Source: Paenibacillus sp. 37 (GTDB lineage: Bacteria; Bacillota; Bacilli; Paenibacillales; Paenibacillaceae). From it: a DNA stretch of 64,000 nt. Positions within the stretch are counted from its first letter, which is position 1, and each line of letters opens with the position of its first letter. The stretch spans positions 1,550,001 through 1,614,000 of the forward strand of contig NZ_CP043761.1 of NCBI RefSeq assembly GCF_008386395.1. The letters run 5' to 3'. The translations under genes were made by a program, and so were the position numbers. Positions 52,603 through 61,653 of this stretch are shown here, piece after piece. The notes beneath the pieces are model-generated. The model did not search any database. It was not told the origin of the DNA and worked only from the letters and a program-made list of their open reading frames with translations.

Positions 52603-52864
52603 ATAAGTTGAATTAATCATTTACACGATAACGGAGAGGCAGAAAAAACCTGAAAAAGCGAAGCTAAAAGCTTTCTGTAAGAAAGCTACTTCGAAAGCAT
52701 ACACTCGCCTAAAAGCTTTCTGGAAGAAAGCTACATCGGAAGCATACGCTATCCCCGGATTTTCCCCTCTAGGAAAAGGAATGGAAAAAATCTGGGGATA
52801 ACAGCGATTGGAAGGTTGTTCTGTCATCGTAGTGCTAGTGTAAATAATCTTTAGTTCAACTTAT
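52603..52864 (-). repeat. Hairpin-rich inverted-repeat element, copy B (262 bp)
   Basis: Same family as 46428-46682 but in the opposite orientation. The ends are ATAAGTTGAATTAATCATTTACACGATAACGG and, inverted, ATAAGTTGAACTAAAG.TTATTTACAC. Both tandem units with AGCTTTCT / AGAAAGCT hairpins are kept. The central hairpin is eroded (CCCCGGATTTTCCCC versus GGAAAAAATCTGGGG). No reading frame and no obvious target duplication. This explains most of the gap between 52579 and 52939. Confidence 0.7.
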
Positions 52865-52938
52865 GTAGTCAGGGAAAGATTGGGTAATAGTAAAGATAGA
52901 CTAATGTAAGCATATACATAATGAAAGAGGTGATGTGC

Positions 52939-53610
52939 ATGGAAGTGGAATATTTGATGCGTGTACTCATAGCTGGAATATGTGGTGTGCTGATCGGATA
53001 TGAGCGCAAGAATCGAATGAAAGAGGCAGGAATTCGTACTCATTTTGTGGTTGCTGTCGGTGCAGCCCTGATGATGATTGTGTCGAAGTATGGATTTCAA
53101 GATCAGGCTGGCTGGGCCAATCTGTCTCTTGACCCTTCAAGGATTGCTGCACAAGTTGTTAGTGGAGTGGGGTTCATTGGAGCAGGGATGATCTTCACAC
53201 AACGGCATACGGTCAGGGGATTGACCACAGCGGCTGGGATATGGGCTACGGCAGGCATGGGACTTGCTGTGGGTTCAGGTCTGTATTGGACGGGTGCAGG
53301 CGTGACACTGCTTATTGTCGTGGCACAGATGTTACTGCATAGACCCACACGCTGGCTGGTATCCGCCCGAACAGAGACTTTAACCATCCATCTGCAAAAT
53401 GAGGGAGAGGCCCTGAAGACTGTTTTGGCACTGCTGGGACAGGAGAAGATCTCGGTCATCGGATTTAAGACTGAACAGCAAACAAGCGCAGACTCCGTGG
53501 AAGAGACTGGGCTTGAGTTCACGTTGCAACTACCGGGTTCATACCGGGGCGAGCAACTGATTATTTTGTTACAGGACGTGCCTCACGTTCGATCTGCGGA
53601 GTTGAAATGA
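52939..53610 (+). CDS. MgtC/SapB-family membrane protein
   Basis: A 223-aa protein. Residues about 1-140 hold four to five helices with the MgtC core: GVLIGYERKNRMKEAGIRTHFVVAVGAAL, DPSRIAAQVVSGVGFIGAGMIF and VRGLTTAAGIWATAGMGLAVG. A small C-terminal ACT-like domain (about 150-223) follows. MgtC proteins adjust membrane energetics and magnesium or phosphate homeostasis; they are not magnesium pumps themselves. AAAGAGGTGA precedes the ATG at 52939. A single gene between a repeat element and a terminator. Confidence 0.85.
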   Translation: MEVEYLMRVLIAGICGVLIGYERKNRMKEAGIRTHFVVAVGAALMMIVSKYGFQDQAGWANLSLDPSRIAAQVVSGVGFIGAGMIFTQRHTVRGLTTAAGIWATAGMGLAVGSGLYWTGAGVTLLIVVAQMLLHRPTRWLVSARTETLTIHLQNEGEALKTVLALLGQEKISVIGFKTEQQTSADSVEETGLEFTLQLPGSYRGEQLIILLQDVPHVRSAELK

Positions 53611-53618
53611 AACGAAGA

Positions 53619-53654
53619 GAAGCTGCATGGATCAACAGGCGACCATGCAGCTTC
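53619..53654. terminator. Convergent hairpin between MgtC and HAD genes
   Basis: Perfect 12-bp stem GAAGCTGCATGG with CCATGCAGCTTC. The T tract is short on both strands. Confidence 0.6.
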
Positions 53655-53676
53655 AGTATTTAATTCCGGTGCGGGA

Positions 53677-54573
53677 TTACTGCCCTTCTCCAACAATCGT
53701 TTCCGGACGGGATACCGGTCTACCTTCAAGCAGGCACTCGATGGCATGGGCAACACCGTGCTCCACATTGGTCAGCGTTATGGCTTTGGCTAATGCCTGG
53801 ATTTCGGGTTCGCCATTACCCATGGCGATGCCGAGTCCTGCCATTTTTAACATGGAGACATCGTTGAAGTTATCACCGATCGCTACTGTATCTTCCATGG
53901 AGATGTTCAGGTGAGCCGCCAGTTTGGTGAGGGCATTACCTTTGGATACGTCCGGGTGCTGCATTTCGAAGTTGTGCTCAAAGGATACAACCATAGCGAC
54001 ATCGGAACGGGAAGCGAAGTGTTCTCGTCCTGTCTTTACTTTGTCCGGATTCATGGAGAAGGCCATAATATTATAGATGTAGGCTTCTGCCGGAATTTCG
54101 AGGTGACTGTTTACGCGGTGGTAGTCTTTTTTGTCATAGTGTTTCTTGATGGAGCGAATCATGCGTGCAATGTCCTCACCAGGGTTTGAACCAAGAACAC
54201 GTTCCATCTCGGCGAGCAAGGTCTCATGACTGCTACGCGGGGCATAGATGCCTTGTTGCGTTGAAGCCTCATAATAGACATCATGATCTTCCAGCCACTG
54301 CATGACGGAAGCTGCTGTGTCACGCTCGAGCGGAAGATGGAATAAACGTTCACCGTCTGCATCATGAATTGTCGCTCCGTTGGAGCCGATAATCGGGGTT
54401 TTGATTCCGCCTTCGCGGCTGATTGTCACAACATCGGAATAGACGCGTCCTGTTGCAATGGTAACTTTCATACCGGATTGCTGGGCCTTATGGATAGCTG
54501 CGGCATTCTCCGGGCTAATCTGGCTATCTATGTTCAACAAAGTTCCATCTAAATCTGTGGCAAATAATTTCAT
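53677..54573 (-). CDS. HAD-family phosphatase (Cof type)
   Basis: A 298-aa hydrolase. The HAD motifs are present: nucleophile loop LFATDLDGTLLN (about residues 3-14), motif II VTIATGRVY, motif III Lys in SKGNALTKLAAHL, and motif IV AIGDNFNDVSML. A C2B-type cap (about 85-190) marks the Cof subfamily, which dephosphorylates sugar phosphates, FMN or nucleotides. AAGGAGTTG precedes the ATG at 54573. It lies four bases after the DeoR-type gene, so the regulator may respond to a sugar phosphate that this enzyme handles. Confidence 0.88.
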   Translation of the reverse strand: MKLFATDLDGTLLNIDSQISPENAAAIHKAQQSGMKVTIATGRVYSDVVTISREGGIKTPIIGSNGATIHDADGERLFHLPLERDTAASVMQWLEDHDVYYEASTQQGIYAPRSSHETLLAEMERVLGSNPGEDIARMIRSIKKHYDKKDYHRVNSHLEIPAEAYIYNIMAFSMNPDKVKTGREHFASRSDVAMVVSFEHNFEMQHPDVSKGNALTKLAAHLNISMEDTVAIGDNFNDVSMLKMAGLGIAMGNGEPEIQALAKAITLTNVEHGVAHAIECLLEGRPVSRPETIVGEGQ

Positions 54574-54577
54574 ATAT

Positions 54578-55354
54578 TTACAACTCCTTATCATCTGTAG
54601 GTTCAGGAATGAGAATCTCAACCTGTTGTTCGGCTAGAAAAACAAGCCATTCTTTGGTTGGCCATTGGTCCGTAATCAATACATCCACCAATGACCAGTC
54701 GGCAAAACGATAACCATAACGTCTATCAAATTTGGATTGATCTGCAAGAACAATGACTTTCTTGGCAGCTTTCATCATTTGGTGTTTAATTTTACCTTCC
54801 TCTTCGGAAGCACTGAAGCCGTCCATGGTGATACCGCCAATTCCGATAAAGGCTTTATCTACATAATAGTGGGAGAGTGTCTCGATCACAGAGGTACCAT
54901 AGACATAGCGTTGTTCCTTATCCACTTTGCCACCGAGCAAACGAATCTGGACAGCCGTGTGATTGGAGAGAAGATCAGCGGAATGAATCGAATTGGTAAT
55001 GACGGTACAGGATTTGCCGTCTAAGTTCTCGGCACAGGCCTGCACGGTCGTGGAAGAATCCAGAATAATGATCTCGCCTTGTCTTACAATAGCGGCCGCG
55101 AGTTTGCCAATGGCTCTTTTTTCCTCAGATACATCGAGTAAACGGTCTTTGTAGGATCTGAACTTTTGCGGAGGAGGGGGGAGAATTGCACCGCCACGTG
55201 TTCGGATAATGGCATCCTGTTCCTCAAGCTTGATCAGATCCCTGCGAGCAGTATCTCGTGATACATCAAACAAAGTGACAATATCATCAGCTGAGATGCG
55301 ATTGTGTTTGTGAAGATGTTCAACAATGAGCTGCATTCGTTCTTCTTGAAACAA
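54578..55354 (-). CDS. DeoR/GlpR-family transcriptional repressor
   Basis: A 258-aa protein. N-terminal HTH (ISADDIVTLFDVSRDTARRDLIKLEEQDAIIRTRGGAIL) and C-terminal phosphosugar-sensing domain (VRQGEIIILDSSTTVQACAENL, VITNSIHSADLL, FIGIGGITMDGFSASEEEGKIKHQMM) follow the DeoR pattern closely. The TTG at 55354 has GGAGGTGA 8 bases upstream; an earlier in-frame TTG would place that site inside the gene. It is the first gene of an operon with the HAD phosphatase and probably represses it. The ligand is unknown. Confidence 0.85.
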   Translation of the reverse strand: MFQEERMQLIVEHLHKHNRISADDIVTLFDVSRDTARRDLIKLEEQDAIIRTRGGAILPPPPQKFRSYKDRLLDVSEEKRAIGKLAAAIVRQGEIIILDSSTTVQACAENLDGKSCTVITNSIHSADLLSNHTAVQIRLLGGKVDKEQRYVYGTSVIETLSHYYVDKAFIGIGGITMDGFSASEEEGKIKHQMMKAAKKVIVLADQSKFDRRYGYRFADWSLVDVLITDQWPTKEWLVFLAEQQVEILIPEPTDDKEL

Positions 55355-55596
55355 ACATGTCACCTCCAAGGGTATGGATGACCGTACTTATACTGATACT
55401 TTAATTATAAGTTTTCTTAATGTGATTTGCAATGTTATAAGTGAACGTAAGTTTTTGTAAGTGTTTTGATGGATGGTTTACATTGTTCCTGTACGGGGAT
55501 GACACTGGCATGAATGGGGAGGTGGCTAATAAAGGGGCTCTAAAGAGCAGTATACAATGGACAAAAAGGCTTGAAAAATAAATTTTAAAAAAAGTA

Positions 55597-55626
55597 TTGC
55601 AAGTTCAAATTGCCCTGTGGTATACT
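55597..55626 (+). promoter_or_regulatory. Promoter of the tRNA-Glu/Lys/Leu cluster
   Basis: -35 TTGCAA, an 18-bp spacer and -10 TATACT, about 36 bp before tRNA-Glu. The 240 bp between this and the DeoR-type gene shows nothing else. Confidence 0.65.
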
Positions 55627-55661
55627 CATTCTTGTCGCCAAGAAAGACAACTTGTTATTAA

Positions 55662-55733
55662 GGCCCGTTGGTCAAGGGGTTAAGACACCTCCCTTTCACG
55701 GAGGTAACAGGGGTTCGAATCCCCTACGGGTCA
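55662..55733 (+). tRNA. tRNA-Glu (TTC)
   Basis: A 72-nt cloverleaf: acceptor GGCCCGT with ACGGGTC, anticodon TTC in CTTTCAC, T-arm GGGGTTCGAATCCCC. CCA not encoded. Confidence 0.95.
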
Positions 55734-55839
55734 TATCTTCACCACCTCATGAGATCTACATTTTCGATGAGTAATCCTCAAAGTCATTGCTCTTATAGAC
55801 AAGAATGAAGCATGGCACATCCGGTGAAGTTTACAGCAA

Positions 55840-55915
55840 GAGCCATTAGCTCAGTTGGTAGAGCACCTGACTTTTAATCAGGGTGTCGAAGGTTCGAGCC
55901 CTTCATGGCTCACCA
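55840..55915 (+). tRNA. tRNA-Lys (TTT)
   Basis: A 76-nt cloverleaf: acceptor GAGCCAT with ATGGCTC, anticodon TTT in CTTTTAA, encoded CCA. The 106 bp before it carry no further gene. Confidence 0.95.
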
Positions 55916-55932
55916 TTTTTACAATTGAATAT

Positions 55933-56015
55933 GCGGTCGTGGTGGAATGGCAGACACGCTATCTTGAGGGGGTAGTGGGTGTATACCCGTGGAGGTTCGA
56001 GTCCTCTCGACCGCA
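55933..56015 (+). tRNA. tRNA-Leu (GAG)
   Basis: An 83-nt class II tRNA: acceptor GCGGTCG with CGACCGC, anticodon GAG in CTTGAGG, variable arm GTGGGTGTATACCCGT. CCA not encoded. Confidence 0.93.
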
Positions 56016-56030
56016 TCACAGCAACAATAT

Positions 56031-56070
56031 AAGATAGACTTCTATGATCATTCATGGGAGTCTATCTTTG
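56031..56070 (+). terminator. Terminator of the Glu-Lys-Leu tRNA cluster
   Basis: AAGATAGACTTCTATGA pairs with TTCATGGGAGTCTATCTT over about 17 bp; the T run is short. Confidence 0.65.
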
Positions 56071-56184
56071 TGTTATACGATATACCTCATCCTGTTCCGG
56101 GCATATAAAGGCTGAGCATTCAGGAATAATGTGGTATAATTCAAGCAGATGAGTTGATTATTACGGTTGGAAGGCGGTTCTTGT

Positions 56185-56610
56185 ATGCAGTCGATCTATG
56201 AGCGAATTGAACACCTGATTGCCGAACGAGGAATGACCAAGAAGGCTTTCTGCCAACAGCTGAAGATTAGCACAGGCAATCTGGGTGATTGGAAACGTGG
56301 CAAGTCTATTCCGAGTACGAATAAACTAATTGAGATTGCTTCGTTTTTTGATGTGAGCCTCGACTGGCTCATGATTGGACGTCCATCGAAGGAAGCGATG
56401 GTTCGGGAAAAACGGGAGGATTATTTTTTTGACGTTTTGCGGCAATTGAATTGCCAAGAAAGTGAATTATCGACTGTGGAACAGTCTTTTATCAGCGAAT
56501 ATATTGAGTTCACCCGTTACCGCAAATCGAAGGAAAGTAAGGATGCAGGCGACTATCGCTACAAACCTGAGAACAAATCAGAGAACGATTCTGAGGAAAA
56601 CGAAGCGTAA
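56185..56610 (+). CDS. XRE-family regulator, 141 aa
   Basis: The N-terminal helix-turn-helix (residues about 3-65: RIEHLIAERGMTKKAFCQQLKISTGNLGDWKRGKSIPSTNKLIEIASFFDVSLDWLMIG) resembles phage-type repressors. A middle part (FFDVLRQLNCQESELSTVEQSFISEYIEF) may dimerise, and the tail is charged and low complexity. GGAAGGCGG precedes the ATG at 56185, and a TGTGGTATAAT -10 box lies at 56131-56140. No phage genes adjoin it, so it may be a domesticated regulator. Target unknown. Confidence 0.8.
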   Translation: MQSIYERIEHLIAERGMTKKAFCQQLKISTGNLGDWKRGKSIPSTNKLIEIASFFDVSLDWLMIGRPSKEAMVREKREDYFFDVLRQLNCQESELSTVEQSFISEYIEFTRYRKSKESKDAGDYRYKPENKSENDSEENEA

Positions 56611-56644
56611 GTGATATGAGCAGCATCCATAGACTGAATGTACA

Positions 56645-56697
56645 AAAACCTCTGGACTAATCCGAACACACTCGGAGACAGTTCAGAGGTTTTTTTG
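56645..56697. terminator. Bidirectional terminator between XRE and ureD
   Basis: AAAAACCTCTG.ACT...TCCGA paired with TCGGA...AGTTCAGAGGTTTTTTT, with T runs on both strands. Confidence 0.8.
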
Positions 56698-56722
56698 TAT
56701 TAACGATGCATGCTTCATGCCC

Positions 56723-57571
56723 TTATTTGCGAAAGACAAGAGTTTCTTTGCCCAGCAGATGGGGGCGGAGTGTGTTCCAGATATGAAGACACTGCTCCTG
56801 AAGCTCCCAAGCTGCCATGCCAAGGAGTCGAACGCCGATGCCTCCGGTTGCCAGCAAACTTGCACCTGCGAGCATTCGTCCATCGGGTGGCAGCACGGAT
56901 CGGACTCGCTCCAACTCCGCAGTACCGAGCCCTGGGGCGATCATCCATAACGCAGCAGTATGTGTGTAGTGAAGGAGAGACGCTGATTGTTTGGGGTCAT
57001 CGGTATCCGGTTCGAGTCCGAATCGATCCCAGACAGCCAGTTGCTCTCCTTGCCATATCTCCGTCAAGCTGCGGTAGCGTTCGAACTGGAACGCTTCTCC
57101 CCGATGAATCCGTCCGGCAGACCAGATATCTGCATAGGCAAGAATGGCCTGTTCTTCCAGCTCAAAGGTTACAGCGAGTGAAGAAGAACTTCCCTTGAAG
57201 GGAATGACGCATTCCGGGAAGTATTCCAGCGTGGCTCCTTTTCCCAACAGAAAGTGATGATTAACGGATGAGGGAAGGGAAGGTGTAGGATGAAGCCTGG
57301 TCGCTGATGTACTGCTCAGCATGACATGCGTGCCTTCACCTAATTCCCACTCGGAATGATAATGATCCCCGTTAAGGACTCCGGGAGAGACGTCTGACGT
57401 GTACACACATAATTCGCTTCCGCCTCCGGCAGGTCGAAAGGATCGGCTAAACCGGAGCGGTGCGCTGTAATAACGATCAGTCATGACCGTCCGGTCACCT
57501 TGAAAGGCAAAGGTGGCCCGAAGCTCGCTGCGGCGTGTGACGGGCGCACCTGCACTTTCATTCCGATTCAT
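56723..57571 (-). CDS. ureD: Urease accessory protein UreD (UreH)
   Basis: A 282-aa scaffold protein that, with UreF and UreG, loads nickel into urease. It shows the family pattern LRATFAFQGDRTVMTDRYYSAPLRFSRSF, GGVLNGDHY-like stretch, TPSLPSSVNHHFLLGKGATLEYFPECVIPF and AFQFERYRSLTEIW. The ATG at 57571 follows AAGGGGACAG, which lies inside a perfect palindrome. An upstream in-frame ATG at 57619 would overlap ureG. It is the last gene of the urease operon, the usual place in Bacillales. Confidence 0.85.
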   Translation of the reverse strand: MNRNESAGAPVTRRSELRATFAFQGDRTVMTDRYYSAPLRFSRSFRPAGGGSELCVYTSDVSPGVLNGDHYHSEWELGEGTHVMLSSTSATRLHPTPSLPSSVNHHFLLGKGATLEYFPECVIPFKGSSSSLAVTFELEEQAILAYADIWSAGRIHRGEAFQFERYRSLTEIWQGEQLAVWDRFGLEPDTDDPKQSASLLHYTHTAALWMIAPGLGTAELERVRSVLPPDGRMLAGASLLATGGIGVRLLGMAAWELQEQCLHIWNTLRPHLLGKETLVFRK

Positions 57572-57572
57572 C

Positions 57573-57592
57573 TCTGTCCCCTTGGGGACAGA
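57573..57592 (-). promoter_or_regulatory. Palindrome covering the ureD ribosome binding site
   Basis: TCTGTCCCCAAGGGGACAGA is a perfect 20-bp palindrome directly before the ureD start and contains its Shine-Dalgarno. As RNA it could form an 8-bp hairpin (loop CAAG) that hides part of the site unless ribosomes finishing ureG, which ends 8 bases upstream, open it. Confidence 0.55.
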
Positions 57593-57599
57593 AGATGAA

Positions 57600-58319
57600 T
57601 TAATGCGAGTGAGTGCCATGTTCATGGCTGTGTGAATGCAGATGTGCAGCGGAAGCATCGTCATCCATATACTGATGTTCAAGCCAGTGGACAATCTCGG
57701 ATACACCTTCACCGCTCATTAGATTGGACATGACATAAGGACGGCCTTCGCGTACCCGCTCGGTATCATTTTTCATAACTTCCAGGCTTGCTCCAACGTA
57801 AGGAGCGAGGTCGGTTTTGTTGATTAACAGCAGATCTGAACGTGTGATGCCGGGACCGCCTTTGCGAGGAAGTTTCTCCCCTTGGGCAACGTCGATAATG
57901 TAGATGAACACATCGGCCAGTTCCGGACTGAATGCAGCAGAGAGATTGTCGCCGCCGCTCTCGATGAAGATCAGTTGCAGATCCGGGAAACGTTCAATTA
58001 ACTCATCAACCGCTTCAAAATTCATGGAGGCGTCCTCACGAATAGCGGTATGCGGGCATCCGCCTGTCTCTACGCCGATAATACGCTCTGGTGCCAATGC
58101 ATTCTGACGCAGCAAAATCTCGGCATCTTCCTTGGTATAAATGTCATTGGTGATGACAGCAAGGCTATAACGTGTACGCAGTGCCTTGGAAAGCTTCTCC
58201 ACAAGGGCTGTTTTACCTGAACCTACCGGTCCGCCAATTCCAATTCTCATCGGACGACTCCGATCAAATGCCTTACGTTCCCACTCCGGATGATGCGTAT
58301 GATTAGCTCCTCCACACAT
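57600..58319 (-). CDS. ureG: Urease accessory GTPase UreG
   Basis: A 239-aa SIMIBI-class GTPase that delivers nickel. P-loop GGPVGSGKT at residues 29-37, [12 protein letters not shown], the metal-binding [17 protein letters not shown] with the Cys-Pro-His motif, and the guanine-binding NKTDLA. It is about 30 residues longer than typical UreG because of a [10 protein letters not shown]-terminus and a C-terminal tail [14 protein letters not shown], both able to bind nickel. The operon has no ureE, so these histidines may take over metal storage. A strong AAGGAGGAATTG precedes the ATG. Confidence 0.93.
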   Translation of the reverse strand: MCGGANHTHHPEWERKAFDRSRPMRIGIGGPVGSGKTALVEKLSKALRTRYSLAVITNDIYTKEDAEILLRQNALAPERIIGVETGGCPHTAIREDASMNFEAVDELIERFPDLQLIFIESGGDNLSAAFSPELADVFIYIIDVAQGEKLPRKGGPGITRSDLLLINKTDLAPYVGASLEVMKNDTERVREGRPYVMSNLMSGEGVSEIVHWLEHQYMDDDASAAHLHSHSHEHGTHSH

Positions 58320-58352
58320 AACAATTCCTCCTTGGTTATATAAAAGTTGATG

Positions 58353-59045
58353 TTAAGACATAAACAGCCGCGCGGGTAAGGTCTCATGCCGCATGGCGTA
58401 GATTTCCTGGGCGATTCCGAAGCTGTGCATATCTTCCGGGTCATTGTCCCGCATGAGAGCCCATTCCGCTTCGATATCATCAAGCAGTTTCTGAATCAAC
58501 ATCTGTGCTTCGGTTTGTCCGATGGGCAGCAGGCGAAGTGCGCTGTTCACATAAGCGTTCACCGAGGTATACAGATGCCCGGTAACGGCTTCATCCAATT
58601 CAATCTCCAATTGATAGTTGATATAACCGTGAATGGTCGTGATGCCGCAATACGCGCCGTATTCCCGGATGGCCTCATCAATCAGGGAAAAGTCCATCCA
58701 TGGATAGAGTGAGCGGGCCAGCTTGAGCAGTCGCTTTCCCATTTTGTGGCCGCTTTCCCTGAGTTCCCGAGGGGAGCGCTGGGCGTGGACACGTTTATCA
58801 TACAGGGCAAGTAGAGCGGCATCTTGCTGTTTTATCGCCAGATAGACGCCTTTGATGGCAAGACCATCTAGTCGTACAAGACTGGAATGAAGCTGGCTAC
58901 GAATAAACTGTTCAAGCTGCGCGGTATTTTGCACGGTGCCATCATGCGTGTAAGCTTCCAGACCGAAGGAATGGGAGAAACCACCGATGGGCAGGGCTGA
59001 ATCCAGCAGCTGAACATAACGGAGTAGCTTTGTGCCACTCTTCAT
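58353..59045 (-). CDS. ureF: Urease accessory protein UreF
   Basis: A 230-aa all-helical protein that bridges UreD and UreG during nickel insertion. Family motifs: LLDSALPIGGFSHSFGLEAYTHDG at the N-terminus, SPRELRESGHKMGKRLLKLA in the middle and NSALRLLPIGQTEAQML near the end. AAGGGGGCA precedes the ATG. It directly follows ureC (36-bp gap), where ureE would normally be. Confidence 0.92.
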   Translation of the reverse strand: MKSGTKLLRYVQLLDSALPIGGFSHSFGLEAYTHDGTVQNTAQLEQFIRSQLHSSLVRLDGLAIKGVYLAIKQQDAALLALYDKRVHAQRSPRELRESGHKMGKRLLKLARSLYPWMDFSLIDEAIREYGAYCGITTIHGYINYQLEIELDEAVTGHLYTSVNAYVNSALRLLPIGQTEAQMLIQKLLDDIEAEWALMRDNDPEDMHSFGIAQEIYAMRHETLPARLFMS

Positions 59046-59081
59046 TATGAGTGCCCCCTTATCAGCTATTCCGTATTCCTA

Positions 59082-60800
59082 TCAAAACATAAAGTACCGC
59101 TGTGCCATAGGCAACTCGTCTGCGGGTTCACAGGTGAGAAGCTCGCCGTCGGCGCGTACCTCATAGGTCTCGGGATCGACTTCAATGACAGGGGTGACGT
59201 CGTTGTGAATCATGTCTTTTTTGCTGACCGAGCGGCAGCCTTTGACGGGTTCAACCCGCTTTTTCAGGCCCAATGACTCTTTGATCCCCGCATCTGCTGC
59301 GGCTTGGGAGACAAAGGTGATCGATCCGCTGGCAATGGCGCTACCATAAGCTCCGAACATGGGTCTGCCAAATACGGGCTGAGGTGTCGGGATGGACGCA
59401 TTAGGATCACCCATCTGGGCAAATGTAATCATGCCACCCTTGATGACAATCTCGGGTTTAACTCCGAAGTAAGCTGGTTTCCAGATGATTAGATCTGCCA
59501 GCTTTCCAACTTCCACCGAACCGACGAGGTGTCCGATTCCGTGTGCGATAGCTGGATTGATGGTGTACTTGGCGACATATCGCTTGATCCGATCGTTATC
59601 GGAGGGGGAATCCAGGTTGAGTTCAAGTTTGCCGCGCTGTTTTTTCATTTTGTCGGCTGTCTGCCAAGTGCGGATAATGACTTCACCCACTCGGCCCATG
59701 GCCTGTGAATCGGAACTGATGATGCTGAACACGCCAAGATCATGCAAAATGTCTTCGGCTGCGATTGTTTCGGGACGAATCCGCGAATCAGCGAAAGCCA
59801 CATCTTCCGGGATGGAAGGGTCCAGGTGATGACACACCATCAACATATCGAGATGCTCTTCTACAGTGTTGCGTGTGTACGGTCGTGTTGGGTTGGTTGA
59901 TGAGGGGATAACGTAGGACTCCCCAGCGGCCCGAATAATATCCGGTGCGTGTCCGCCACCAGCGCCTTCCGTATGGTACGTGTGGATCGTCCGGCCGTTG
60001 ATTGCGGCCAGGGTATTTTCGAGAAATCCGGTTTCGTTCAGGGTATCGGTATGGATAGCGACTTGAACATCATGTTCACCCGCGGCAGTCAGGCAGGCAT
60101 CGATAGCGCTCGGGGTAGTTCCCCAATCCTCATGCAGCTTCAGACCGATGACACCCGCTTCAATCTGTTCGATTAAAGGTGCGGTGCTGGAGCTGTTGCC
60201 TTTGCCGAGGTAACCGATGTTCATGGGAAAAGCTTCTGCGGACTCCAGCATCCGGTGAATGTGCCAGGCCCCTGGTGTGCAGGTGGTGGCTTTGGTTCCT
60301 GTTGCTGGTCCTGTTCCGCCGCCAATCATGGTCGTGACCCCGGAGGATAATGCAGTCTGAATCTGCTGTGGACAGATGAAATGAATATGGGTATCAATGC
60401 CGCCAGCGGTTACAATCATGCCTTCACCGGCGATGATTTCGGTGGAAGCACCGATGACCAGTGCGGGATGAACACCATCCATTGTATCCGGGTTACCGGA
60501 TTTGCCAATGGCGCAGATGTGACCATCTCGAATGCCGATATCCGCTTTTACAATGCCCCAATGATCGATAATGATAGCGTTAGTGATGACAGTATCAGGG
60601 GTGCCGTCGCTACGCAGAGCTGTAGTAGACTGGCCCATCCCGTCGCGGATAACCTTGCCGCCCCCAAACTTGCTCTCATCTCCATATACGGCATAATCAT
60701 GTTCAATCTCTGCCCATAGTTCGGTATCCGCAAGTCTTACGGCATCGCCGGTTGTTGGTCCAAACATGGACGCGTATTGTTCACGGCTCATTCGTTTCAT
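59082..60800 (-). CDS. ureC: Urease alpha subunit
   Basis: The catalytic subunit, 572 aa, splitting urea into ammonia and carbamate at a dinickel centre. Nickel ligands are visible: two His in [14 protein letters not shown], the carbamylated Lys in [12 protein letters not shown], His in [10 protein letters not shown] and in [15 protein letters not shown], and the Asp in [14 protein letters not shown]. The mobile-flap Cys-His lies in [24 protein letters not shown]. The start overlaps the ureB stop by four bases, with GGAGGTGA upstream, so the subunits are made together. Confidence 0.97.
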   Translation of the reverse strand: MKRMSREQYASMFGPTTGDAVRLADTELWAEIEHDYAVYGDESKFGGGKVIRDGMGQSTTALRSDGTPDTVITNAIIIDHWGIVKADIGIRDGHICAIGKSGNPDTMDGVHPALVIGASTEIIAGEGMIVTAGGIDTHIHFICPQQIQTALSSGVTTMIGGGTGPATGTKATTCTPGAWHIHRMLESAEAFPMNIGYLGKGNSSSTAPLIEQIEAGVIGLKLHEDWGTTPSAIDACLTAAGEHDVQVAIHTDTLNETGFLENTLAAINGRTIHTYHTEGAGGGHAPDIIRAAGESYVIPSSTNPTRPYTRNTVEEHLDMLMVCHHLDPSIPEDVAFADSRIRPETIAAEDILHDLGVFSIISSDSQAMGRVGEVIIRTWQTADKMKKQRGKLELNLDSPSDNDRIKRYVAKYTINPAIAHGIGHLVGSVEVGKLADLIIWKPAYFGVKPEIVIKGGMITFAQMGDPNASIPTPQPVFGRPMFGAYGSAIASGSITFVSQAAADAGIKESLGLKKRVEPVKGCRSVSKKDMIHNDVTPVIEVDPETYEVRADGELLTCEPADELPMAQRYFMF

Positions 60801-61186
60801 GAAGGTTCACCTCCATCTTGTATGGGAGGGGAGAACGTCTTCAGGAATGCCTCCAGTTTCACTGGATCGGGGGCTTGATCCGCAGAGCCTTCGGTTAATC
60901 CGTTGAACCCGTGAATCTGGCGTTTGCCGCCAAAGGTCGTGAGTTCAACAGGTTTCTCTTCACCGGGTTCGAAGCGAACTGCGGTGCCTGCCGGAATGTG
61001 TAGGCGATGTCCAAAAGCTGACGTGCGATCAAAGTCCAGTGCTGCATTAACTTCATAGAAGTGAACGTGAGAGCCGACTTGGACGGGGCGGTCGCCGCGG
61101 TTAAGGACAAGGAGGCGTATGGTTAAACGATCCGGATGACAGATGATGTCGTCATCTGGCTTCAAACGGTATTCACCAGGAATCAT
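60797..61186 (-). CDS. ureB: Urease beta subunit
   Basis: A 129-aa structural subunit: [48 protein letters not shown], and [23 protein letters not shown], as in bacterial UreB. It lies 17 bp after ureA and overlaps ureC. The acidic tail after GFNGLTEG is slightly longer than the minimal family. Confidence 0.96.
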   Translation of the reverse strand: MIPGEYRLKPDDDIICHPDRLTIRLLVLNRGDRPVQVGSHVHFYEVNAALDFDRTSAFGHRLHIPAGTAVRFEPGEEKPVELTTFGGKRQIHGFNGLTEGSADQAPDPVKLEAFLKTFSPPIQDGGEPS

Positions 61187-61203
61187 GGTTTCTCCTGCCT
61201 TTC

Positions 61204-61506
61204 TCAGCGTATAGGTTCATGTACGGTAACCAGTTTTGTACCGTCAGGAAATGTGGCTTCTACCTGTACTTCAGGAATCATATCGGGAACACCATCCATA
61301 CAGTCTTCGCGTGTCAGGATGGTGCCTCCGTATCTCATTAATTCGGCAACACTCATTCCATCCCGTGCTCGTTCCATCAGTTCGGAGGTCAACAAGGCGA
61401 TGGCTTCGGGAACATTCAACTTGAGTCCGCGTGCTCTTCGTTCACGGGCGAGGTTAGCGGCCACGGTAATCAGGAGTTTTTCCTTTTCCTGCTCAGTCCA
61501 GTGCAA
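61204..61506 (-). CDS. ureA: Urease gamma subunit
   Basis: A 100-aa structural subunit with the family pattern LTPREKEKLL-like start (here [11 protein letters not shown]), [28 protein letters not shown] and [27 protein letters not shown]. The TTG start has AAAGGTCGG eight bases before it. It is the first gene of ureABCFGD. A GlnR/TnrA box about 50 bp upstream of the probable transcription start points to nitrogen control. Confidence 0.96.
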   Translation of the reverse strand: MHWTEQEKEKLLITVAANLARERRARGLKLNVPEAIALLTSELMERARDGMSVAELMRYGGTILTREDCMDGVPDMIPEVQVEATFPDGTKLVTVHEPIR

Positions 61507-61559
61507 GGTAATCCGACCTTTCGCTTATAATGTCTGATATGTTCATGGATCATATTGTA

Positions 61560-61576
61560 TGTTAAATATACTCACA
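61560..61576 (-). promoter_or_regulatory. GlnR/TnrA box of the urease operon
   Basis: TGTTAAATATACTCACA matches TGTNA-N7-TNACA exactly. A -10-like TATAAG lies at 61529-61524 on the minus strand, which places the box centre near -50. TnrA-activated promoters in B. subtilis have the site at about this position. Confidence 0.75.
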
Positions 61577-61653
61577 CAGGGTGAATCCTTTGTCAATAAG
61601 CTTCGAGACATATTAGCAGTATGCATGAAACGAGTAGGCATGAAATAAAATTA

